NCBI GenBank assembly: GCA_024336345.1
Contig: JANFOG010000024.1
Span: forward strand, 1-17,628
Source: Mariannaea sp. PMI_226
Taxonomy: Eukaryota; Ascomycota; Sordariomycetes; Hypocreales; Nectriaceae
Length of the DNA stretch: 17,628 bases
Reading direction: 5' to 3'
Shown here: positions 10,231 to 17,628 of the stretch, piece after piece
Numbering within the stretch: the stretch's first letter is position 1
Layout of the letters: every line of letters starts with the position of its first letter
Notes under the pieces: generated by a model
The model's database searches: none
What the model saw: the letters and a program-made list of their open reading frames with translations, nothing else
Told to the model about the DNA's origin: nothing
Translations under genes and position numbers: made by a program

Positions 10231-11085
10231 AAATAGATGTTTTTATATTATATAAATAATAAAAAACTATATTAATTAACGCTAAATAAAAACCTTAATC
10301 CTTTCTAAATAAGCCTAATATAAGCCCCTTATACTAGCTCTTTAGATTTAGATTTTGCTTTATAATTAAAGCTAAAATTATATATTATTTTATAGCCAAT
10401 AGGCTAATACAGATATATTATTTTTTCTATTTAATAATATTATATATTTATTATATATTTATATTAGATTTAATATTCCTATATTATTTCTTTATTTTCC
10501 TATTTACTTTATTTTATTTCTAATTTTCTATAAATAAATTTAATATAAATTCTATTTATTTAATAATTATATTTAATAATATATAAATTAATAATTAATA
10601 TTATTAACTATATTAATTTATTATTATTTAGAATATTAATTAATAATTCTCTATTTCTCTTTTTTTTTCTTTTCTTTTTTCTTTATTAGGTTTTATATAT
10701 TAATTATCTTACCCTTTATTTGGATTTATTATATTAATTTAATTACTTTATAAAATATCCTTTAAATAAATCTTTATATTTTATATTTTTTTATTTTTAT
10801 TAATTTATTATATTTAATTAATCTTTAATTTATATATACCTTATTCTTAAGGTGGGCCTAATTTATTTATATTTTTATAATTTAAATAATTAATTTTTTA
10901 TTATAAATAATAATAAAAAGAATAATAGCTTAATTTAACCTTTAGTAATAATATATTTTTATTATATTTTTATTATAAATTTACTATTATATTTTTAATT
11001 TTATTTATTAACTCCCCCCTTTTACTAATTTAATTTTATTTATTAAAATAATAATAAGGATAATAATAATAATAATAATAGTAAA
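10231..11085 (-). repeat. Dispersed repeat family, copy C (inverted)
   Basis: Reverse complement of the family seen at 4456-5360 and 6350-7222. Read on the minus strand it starts with an ATT microsatellite (11045-11082), then the TTTTAATAAATAAAATTAAATT block, AGTAAAAGGGGGGAGTTAATAA, a CCCACCTTAAGAATAAGG segment shared with copy A but missing in B, the purine run (10654-10686), and the tail with TAATATAG. It is closer to copy A than to copy B in having that segment. Confidence 0.8.
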
Positions 11086-11311
11086 AATAATTATAGATTT
11101 TTTTATTATAATTTTATAGAAAAGAAATAAAACCCAATTTATATTATTTACTTATTTTATTTTAAAGAGCCTTTTGGAATGCAAGTTCACATATTATTAA
11201 ATAGACTTGTTTTATAATTTTACACATTCCTATATATAAAAACACAATAAAGATAAATCATAAGGTTATTTTATATTAACTTTTTTTAAATACCTTATAT
11301 AATAAATATAA

Positions 11312-11638
11312 TTTCCTATAGGCTTACCTTTAGGAGTAATATCTACCTATAGTTTATCTATATTATTAAAATCTATTATAGTTATTGTCTCTAATGATAA
11401 TTGGGATAATTATAGAGGAAGATCCTTAATAGATCTCTTAGATAATATTGCAAATTTAGAATTTAGGATAATTTGGGAATTTGGTATAATTATTAATATT
11501 ATTAGCCATTTCCTTTTAGTTAGAATTATGAAATTTAATTTAACATTTTATAGAGAAGGCTTTTATAAGAATGTTAATATTAATATTAATAATATAATTA
11601 TTAATATAAAAATAGATTATCCTATAATAGGGCTAGCC
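11312..11638 (+). pseudogene. 109-codon stop-free frame of unknown nature
   Basis: The plus frame from 11312 to the TAA at 11639-11641 has no stop for 109 codons, the longest open run in the window. It has no ATG until 11529, so it is not a complete gene. It includes NDNWDNYRGRSLIDLLDNIA and YREGFYKN, with Gly, Trp, Arg and Asp unusual for random AT-rich DNA. The minus strand in the same place also gives a plausible frame (NSKFAILSKRSIKDLPL, VDITPKGKPIGNY) that continues upstream to about 11900 with stops at would-be Gln codons. Either strand could be the coding one. The segment is richer in CA and TG steps than its surroundings, so less RIP-mutated. No family recognised. Confidence 0.3.
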
Positions 11639-11641
11639 TAA

Positions 11642-12582
11642 AAGGTCTATATTTTAGGTATAATAATGAAGATATAGTTTTAATTAATATCTAGAGGGTA
11701 TAATATTAGATTATAGTTTAATAAGTTAGCAATCTTTTTAATATAGATAATAGAGAAGTCTAATTAAAAATAAAGATTAAGATAGTTTATTATCTTTTTA
11801 TATAATATTTCTTAAGGTAGGAAGTGGATTGGGAAGATAAGGAAGATTTAAAAAAGATAATAATCTTAAAAGGGGGATTTAATTAAATTAAGGGGTATGA
11901 AATATATTGATAGATTAATAAAGTTATAATATTTTAGTTAATTTTGGTTTAAATTTAATAGAAGGTCTTTTTTTAATAAAGAAGTGCTATTTTCTAAAAT
12001 TAATTTAATTAGGGAAATAATTATTATTATAAAAGGGAAGATATTAAAATTAAATAAGGATTGAGGGGAAATTTTAAATAATATAAATTAGATTAAAATA
12101 AAGAGAAGTATTAGGGGATAAAAAGGCAGCCTATAATTAAAAACCACTATTTTAAATAATTAAGATAGAGATAATATAATTTACTAATTGCCCTATATCT
12201 TCTTTTAGACTATCTCTTTAGACAATTTATTAAAATAGAATATATAAATATAATTATTTAGTAATTAAAAAATATTTTTTAATTTAATCTTTAGAATTAA
12301 TAAATTAATTATATAGTAAAATGTTTAAATTAATAAATATATTAGATAATCTTCTTTAATATAATTATATAATAAGTAATATTTTAATATTAATAATTAA
12401 TTTAGAATTAAAATAGTAATTTAAATAATTATCTTTATATTTAGATCTTTAATATATTATTTATTATTGGAGGAGAATTTTAATAAATAGACTATTTACA
12501 TAAAGTTTATAAAGATTATATTATAACTAAGATTTTTATTTATTTTTTAAGATTTATAATTATTAATTAAAAAGCTTATAAT
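11642..12582. other. Stretch without a supported gene
   Basis: Moderately less AT-rich than the centre of the window (patches at 11815-11890 and 12110-12240). Frames on both strands have stop densities close to chance. It probably continues the unidentified element of 11312-11638 up to the left end of the hAT transposon. Confidence 0.45.
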
Positions 12583-12598
12583 CAGGGTTGTAATTTTA
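12583..12598 (+). repeat. hAT left terminal inverted repeat
   Basis: CAGGGTTGTAATTTTA. The CAGGGTT start is typical of hAT ends, and it is matched in inverted orientation at 16848-16863. Confidence 0.85.
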
Positions 12599-12795
12599 GT
12601 AACTAATTACTAACTAATTACTAAAATTTTAGTAATTAGTTAGTAATTGGTAAATGATTTTTAGTAATTAATTAGTACATCCTTTAACTATTACTAACTA
12701 ATTTTCTTTAGTAATTAGTTACTAAAATACTAAAAGTTTTAGTAATTAATTAGTTAATTTACTAACTAATTTTTTAATAATTAGTTACTAAAATA
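12592..12795. repeat. Left subterminal motif cluster
   Basis: A dense array of short motifs of the form TAGTAATTAG and its complement CTAATTACTA, many joined as near-palindromes such as TAGTAATTAGTTACTA (12709-12724). It holds one ACATCCTTTAACTA core at 12678-12691. Clustered subterminal motifs are the usual transposase-binding sites of hAT elements; binding here is inferred. Confidence 0.75.
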
Positions 12796-12929
12796 TAATA
12801 TAATATATAATAAAATATAATATATTAATGTATTAAATATTTAATAAAAGGCTTAATTATTAGAATTATATAATTTATTATTAAAATATAACTCATTTAA
12901 TAATATACTTATTTTATAAAATATATAAT

Positions 12930-13190
12930 AGTTATATATATAAGCTATATAATAATTATATATATAAAAGCTATATAATAATTATATATATATATAAGCT
13001 ATATAATAATTATATATATATATAAGCTATATAATAATTATATATATATATAAGCTATATAATAATTATATATATATATAAGCTATATAATAATTATATA
13101 TATATATAAGCTATATAATAATTATATATATATATAAGCTATATAATAATTATATATATATATAAGCTATATAATAACTAAATAAGCTAT
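12930..13190. repeat. 28-bp tandem array
   Basis: About nine units of AAGCTATATAATAATTATATATATATAT type. AGCT recurs at 12997, 13025, 13053, 13081, 13109, 13137 and 13165 with exact 28-base spacing; the first steps (12943, 12969) are 26 and 28. It lies between the left subterminal cluster and the 3' end of the transposase gene, whose stop codon is about 10 bases beyond the array. Confidence 0.95.
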
Positions 13191-13199
13191 CTTATTATA

Positions 13200-13457
13200 T
13201 TATGAATCTTCTAAATTACTTTCTTCTTGATCTTGTTTTAAATGAGCTAATGTTTTATTCCAACTTTTTAATAAAATTAGCTGCTTAACTGTTTTAGGAA
13301 GTAATCTATTTCTAAACTTAATAATAATATTATTACTAATAGAAAAAGTACTTTCTATAGTAAGAGAAGTAGCAGGGATTGCTAAATATCTTCTAGCTAA
13401 TAAAGCTAAAATAGGAAATCTATTATAATTAGATTTCCAATAATTTAAAATATCTGT
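13200..13457 (-). pseudogene. hAT C-terminal dimerisation exon, undamaged
   Basis: The final exon of the transposase gene is an 86-codon frame (stop included) with no internal stop. It reads DILNYWKSNYNRFPILALL, ARRYLAIPATSLTIESTFS, then FRNRLLPKTVKQLILLKSWN, and ends at TAA, matching the Dimer_Tnp_hAT family along its length. The family's PSERVFS is TIESTFS here, with the catalytic Glu kept. CAA codons survive near its end, although elsewhere in the gene nearly every expected CAA has become TAA. The preceding intron (13458-13512) has intact GTAAGT, a TACTAAT-like branch site and AG. Confidence 0.92.
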
Positions 13458-15782
13458 CTATTATTAATATATTAGTATATATTAATTCTTTATTATATAT
13501 TTAAAAACTTACCTTTTTTGGTAAAGCTGATTTATTTAAATAAGTAATAAATTCCTCTTCACTAAGAATATCACTTATATATAATTCTTTATTAGAAGAA
13601 GCTATAGAGATATTATCTCTATTATATATACTAGCTTTATCCCCTAATTTATTAAAGTTTAAATTAGGGTTATAATTAGTATTTGCTTGGCCAATTTCTT
13701 TCTTTATTCTATAAAATAATTAATATAATATAGATAAATATATATATATAATATAACTTATTTATAATATTTATTTTTAAATAAATTAAGAATATTACTA
13801 TTAATAGTAGAATAAAATGCTAATAGTTTATTATTTTGAAAATGTATTAATTTAAACCTAGGGTCTAAAATAATATTAAATAAATAGGGCTTATAGTTTT
13901 TTAAATTACTATTATTTAGCTTTTATAGAAAGTATTTTTCAAATTTAGTTAAACCTAAATTAATAGCTTTATTATAACTATTATAAAAATTAAACTATAA
14001 ATATATTAATATATTAATATATATATATATATAATAAAATTTAAATACTTATTAATTTATCTTTTTCTTTTATTTTAATATTATAATTTTTCTTAATATT
14101 ATTTAGTTTATTATATAATTAATATATATATAATAAACCTTTTGAAATAGTAATATATATTTGGCCTTATAATTTAATAAAAGATTTTAAAAAAACTTCA
14201 AATAGCTTTTTTAATTCCTCTAAATAAATCCATTCTAAATTAGATAAATATATCTAAAATTAAATTAATATATATATATATAATAATAAAATAGAATATT
14301 ATTTTATATGCTAAATATACCTCTTTATATTCTTTATTATTAGTATTATTATAAATATAATTTAGAGCTAATTTAAGCTTTAATATTGTTTTTAATATAT
14401 AATATATTAAATTCTAATATATATTATTATTTAATTTAATTATTAGTAGAAATATAAAAAAGAATATATATATATAAGATTTTTACCTAAAGGAATAAAT
14501 CTTTTATTAATAAATAGCTTATTTTTACATTTATATTTTATTATTCCTTCTTTAAGTAATAATTTATTTTTAATTATATATTTAATTAAAATAGATATTT
14601 ATTGGATTCGATTTATAATAGCTAATAGATAATTAGCATTAATTCCTTATATATATATATATATATAACTTACTATTAAAATCAGTATTTTCTAATTTAA
14701 TAGATTTATTATTATTTAAATATATTATATCGATATTAGTATATTTTAATAATAAATCTTCTATTAAATTAGATAATAAATATTCTTTTAAAATATCCTA
14801 GACCACTAAATTAATAATATATAATATATAGCATATATTATTTATAAATTCTTTATTTAAAAATATTAAATAATTATCTTTAAAGGAAGTTATAAATATA
14901 TTATTATTAATTACATTATCTTAAGTAATATTATATTAATATTAATATAGTTAATATATTCAATAAAGCTTAAAATATAACTTACCTAAATATAATATTT
15001 AAATTTAAATTAAAATATAATTTTAAGGAATTTTTAAATTCCTTATATATATTTATTCTAGTATGAATATTAATTAATTCATTAAATCCTAATTTTATTT
15101 AAATTTAATATATAATTAAATAGAATACTTATTTACCAATTAGCTTATATTGTAGATTATAATTATTATTAATAAAGGTAATAATTATCCCTAAATAGGA
15201 ATTTTGATTTAATAAAATCTATATATTAAATATTAGGGAAAATAGCCCTAAGCTTAATATATTTTCTTTGATTTGTTAATTAAATTATAATAGACTATTA
15301 TTAAAGGTATTTTCTAAAATACCTTTAATTTTCTATCTATTAATAATAGGACTTTAATTAAAAATAAAAAAGTTAATATATATATATATAATAAAATAAA
15401 ATAAAAAACTTACCTATTATAGTAATTTAATAAATCCTAAAAAGAAGAAGAATTTAAAATAGAAAAAGATAAATTATTATTAATAATAAAGTATAATATC
15501 TTTTTTAAAGACTTTTCTTTAGAAAAGTTATTTATATTAAACCTAGCTTTTTTATTTTAATAATTTAAATTAAAAAAGTCTTTTGGTTTATTTAAATCAA
15601 TTTCTAATATCTTAATTAGTAAATATTTATAATATATTATATATATATATATTAATTTATTTCTTTTTTTATTTTATTTAGTCTTTTTATTATAAATAAT
15701 TTTTAGGTATTTATGTTAATAATGCCTTATATAATTAGAAAATTAAAATCCTTTAATTTTATTAATCTTATAATAATTATAT

Positions 15783-16020
15783 CTAAAAAGGTAATTAGTA
15801 AAATTATTATAATATAATATATATAAATAAAATAGGTAAAATAGGTAAAATAGGTAAAATAGGTAAAATAGGTAAAATAGGTAAAATAGGTAAAATAGGT
15901 AAAATAGGTAAAATAAGTAAAATAAGTAAAATAAATAAAATAAGTAAAATAAATAAAATAAGTAAAATAAATAAAATAAGTAAAATAAATAAAATAAGTA
16001 AAATAAATAAAATAACTTAT
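15783..16020 (-). other. Transposase intron expanded by a minisatellite
   Basis: This intron lies between the N-terminal exon and the BED-finger exon and is 238 bases, against 48-73 for the other introns. On the minus strand it starts ATAAGTTATT (a GTAAGT donor with G changed to A) and ends with TTTTACTAAT, then CCTTTTTAG. The extra length is the 9-bp array at 15829-16013. Phase is consistent: AT from the upstream exon and A from the downstream exon make one codon. Confidence 0.75.
15829..16013. repeat. 9-bp minisatellite with a two-part structure
   Basis: About 20 units. From 15829 to about 15908 the unit is AAAATAGGT at exact 9-base steps. After that it becomes AAAATAAGT and then a regular alternation of AAAATAAAT and AAAATAAGT, which is an 18-base higher-order unit. 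The variants differ only by G-to-A. Confidence 0.95.
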
Positions 16021-16298
16021 ATAGTATATTTAATTTATATTTCCTCCTTATTAAATAATATTGCCTTTTTAAATAAGTTATTTTTAAAAATATAGACTTT
16101 TGAATTTATATCTATAAAGCTTATAGAAGGTGATTGGTTAGAAGAAGAAATAGGCTTAGATATTAATTTAGTTGGTTAATAAATATAGAGGCTATTTCCT
16201 ATTTTAGAAGATATAATTTTTGAAAAGGGATTAGTTTCCTCTTCTAAGCTAGGTTTATAATTATTATTATAATCTATTTTGGAGAATAATAAGCATAA

Positions 16299-16634
16299 TA
16301 AAAATAAAAATAAGAATAAGAATAATAATAATATTATTATTATTATTAATAAAGATATTATAAAATATAAATATAAAGAATAAATATAAAAGAAGATATT
16401 TAGAATATTTATAATTAAATTTATTATTTATATTAATTAAGCTTTTATATTAATAATAATAAAATTTAAATTTATAATAATTAGATTTATATTTATAATA
16501 TTAAGATTATATTTATAATATTAAAATTTATTATATTATATTAAGTTTTATTATTATTATATATAAATTTACTATTTTATATTATTTAAATTATTTTATA
16601 TAATATTAAAAATAAGGTTTTAAAAAAACTCTAA
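16299..16634. other. AT-rich region between transposase and right end
   Basis: Contains short AAT/ATT runs at 16321-16351 and several direct words with TTATATTTATAATATTAA near 16486-16525. It should hold the transposase promoter and start codon if the gene was like other hAT genes, but neither could be identified. Confidence 0.5.
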
Positions 16635-16863
16635 ATTTAAAATTAATTACTAATTACTAACTAATTATTAATTAAAACTTTTTAGTAAATTACTAACTAA
16701 TTACTAAAAAAATTAATAATTAATAACTAATTACTAAAAAGTAAATTAATTAATAAGTCCTCTAACTAATACTAAAGTTTTTAGTAATTAGTTACTAATT
16801 TACTAAAAAAATTAGTTAGTAATTAATATTAACTAAAACTTATTAATTAAAATCATAACCCTG
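16635..16863 (-). repeat. hAT right end with subterminal motifs
   Basis: Cluster of CTAATTACTA/TAGTAATTAG motifs with a core AAGTCCTCTAACTAATACT at 16757-16775, ending in the inverted repeat TAAAATCATAACCCTG at 16848-16863. The core resembles the ACATCCTTTAACTATTACT core near the left end but in the same plus-strand direction, so the ends share both inverted and direct homology. Confidence 0.82.
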
Positions 16864-16929
16864 GATAGAAGCTAAATATAAAAAGATATAATTTAAATAA
16901 AGTTTCTAAAAATATTAAAGTTTTTTTAA

Positions 16930-17146
16930 TTATTAAATATTAACTAATTACTAATTAAAAGTTTTTAATATTTTAATAACTAATTATTAATAATTATAAT
17001 ATTTAATAATTAATTATTAAAAAGTAAATTAATTAATAAGTCCTCTAACTAATACTAAAGTTTTTAGTAATTAATTACTAAAATACTAAAAGTTTTAGTT
17101 AATTACTAATATTAATTAAAACTTACTAACTAAAATCACAAGCCTA
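16930..17146 (-). repeat. Duplicated hAT right end
   Basis: A second copy of the right terminus. The segment 17022-17082 is almost identical to 16739-16799 (both run through AATAAGTCCTCTAACTAATACT), and it ends TAAAATCACAAGCCTA at 17131-17146, matching 16848-16863 with changes in the terminal bases. It abuts the second copy of the unknown-frame repeat. It may be the remnant of another hAT copy, or of a miniature derivative, into or beside which the main element inserted. Confidence 0.8.
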
Positions 17147-17149
17147 ATT

Positions 17150-17628
17150 AACCCTATTTCCTAATTAATTTTTTAATTAAATACCTTATTTATTTTTATA
17201 ATTTTATTTATTTAGACTTTACTTTTTAGATTCTTATAAATAGATTAATTAACTTAATATTCCTCTTTTTATAAAGGGGAAATTATAACTTTTAATAAAT
17301 AATCTTATTATATATATTTAGAATTATTTTTTTAATTATTTAAAGATTATAAACTTCTTTAAATCATTAGACTTTAATAAAATTCTATTAATAATAAAAA
17401 ATAAAGAATAAATTAATTTAAATTAACTTAATAATTACTATATAATTATATTATTAATATATTAATAAAGAGAATTATAATATACTATTCTATTATTATT
17501 AAAAATACCTATAAAAATCCTAATAATATTTAAATACCTATTTATATTATAAATAGATAAGTTTATAATTACTTTATTAACTCTAATTCATTAAATGAGG
17601 CCTATCTATTAAATATTAAGTATAATTA
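17150..17628 (-). pseudogene. Decayed coding frame of unknown family (copy 2, cut by window end)
   Basis: Second copy of the repeat and reading frame found at 8870-9615. On the minus strand it reads NLSIYNINRY, NNNRIVYYNS, FKLIYSLF, NRILLKSND and YNFPFIKRGILS, in step with copy 1 over about 130 codons with a single 3-base difference in length. Stops stand at many of the same places in both copies, as expected if they were Gln or Arg codons hit by RIP. The family is not recognised. The upstream part of the gene is beyond the window. Confidence 0.45.

Larger units (their letters stand above)
13200..16298 (-). pseudogene. hAT transposase, about 12 exons, inactivated
   Basis: Proposed exons are 16298-16021, 15782-~15700, 15610-15414, 15351-15137, 15088-14986, 14919-14674, 14621-14487, 14413-14321, 14253-14053, 13994-13762, 13708-13513 and 13457-13200 (TAA 13202-13200), about 740 codons; the ATG was not found. 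Splice phases agree across nearly all junctions. Domains in order are a Ser-rich N-terminus, a BED-type finger (NYIRHY, HKYL), SYLGIIITFI (RNase H-like core), LDN split by the intron at 14920-14985, INLVV (family H-x-x-NLVVQD), KDLFL plus TAG (family TRW), LDPRFKLI, and the dimerisation domain with FPILALLARRYLAIPATS and IESTFS. Catalytic state: first Asp now Asn (15227-15225), its Trp partner a stop (15221-15219), the second Asp and the last Glu (13355-13353) kept, and Cys/His of the C-x-x-H box now Tyr. Single-base frameshifts lie near 14560 and within 14986-15088. Confidence 0.88.
12583..16863 (-). mobile_element. hAT DNA transposon, RIP-decayed, 4.28 kb
   Basis: A cut-and-paste transposon bounded by terminal inverted repeats. 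The left end begins CAGGGTTGTAATTTTA at 12583 and the right end, read from the minus strand, begins CAGGGTTATGATTTTA at 16863; they match at 14 of 16 positions. Between them lie subterminal motif clusters, a 28-bp tandem array and a minus-strand transposase gene spanning about 3.1 kb. hAT elements make 8-bp target duplications. Here the 8 bases outside the left end (CTTATAAT) and right end (GATAGAAG) do not match, nor do those after the duplicated right end (ATTAACCC). Either the two ends come from different insertions or rearrangement removed the duplication. Confidence 0.85.

Noticed and set aside
12060..12590. Possible plus-strand coding frame before the hAT left end
   Set aside because: Stop density is about that of random sequence of this composition and no motif was recognised.
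12930..13190. Regular 28-bp repeats resembling a CRISPR array
   Set aside because: The units are contiguous with no unique spacers, in eukaryotic transposon DNA.
14622..14673. A 28-base intron ending at TATAAG (14646-14673)
   Set aside because: Too short and lacking a branch site; extending to the next AG after GCTAAT gives 52 bases, like the other introns, in the same phase.
1..17628. Mitochondrial or plasmid origin suggested by extreme AT content
   Set aside because: Spliceosomal GTAAGT...CTAAT...AG introns, a chromodomain retrotransposon and a hAT element are nuclear features, and no mitochondrial gene or tRNA was seen.

Overview
The window is a graveyard of transposable elements in a filamentous ascomycete-type genome; no intact host gene was seen. 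Base composition is extremely AT-rich. TA-rich steps dominate, and many Gln, Arg or Trp codons of recognisable transposon genes now read as stops. Changes such as His or Cys to Tyr, Asp to Asn and Gly or Glu to Arg or Lys all fit C-to-T or G-to-A. This is the signature of repeat-induced point mutation (RIP) of fungal repeats. Spliceosomal introns and a chromodomain retroelement argue against a mitochondrial origin.

Layout. 1-3.66 kb: the 3' half of a Ty3/Gypsy chromovirus, with RT, RNase H, integrase and chromodomain on the plus strand. A convergent antisense accessory gene follows (2410-3111, minus), then a polypurine tract and a probable 3' LTR. 3.7-11.1 kb: decayed repeats. Three copies of a roughly 0.87 kb family lie at 4456-5360 and 6350-7222 (direct) and 10231-11085 (inverted), each with an ATT microsatellite at one edge. 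There is also a 27-bp tandem array, several GC-containing hairpins, and a minus-strand decayed reading frame of unknown family (about 8890-9615) whose second copy runs off the right end of the window (17150-17628). 11.1-12.58 kb: a less mutated segment with a 109-codon stop-free plus frame of unknown nature. 12.58-16.86 kb: a hAT DNA transposon. It has CAGGGTT terminal inverted repeats, dense subterminal AGTAATTAG-type motifs, an exact 28-bp tandem array, and a minus-strand transposase gene with about a dozen exons running from a BED-type zinc finger to the C-terminal dimerisation domain. One intron is swollen by a 9-bp minisatellite. The right terminus of the element is present twice (16635-16863 and about 16930-17146), the second copy abutting the second copy of the unknown frame.

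Nothing here should make a working protein. The Gypsy RT has lost the second Asp of its YxDD box. The hAT transposase has lost its first catalytic Asp, its C/H box and several splice donors. The most informative items are the hAT gene (which can be reconstructed exon by exon with consistent splice phases), the antisense Gypsy gene, and the unidentified frame conserved between two diverged copies. All identifications are by eye from translated motifs; no database search was run.
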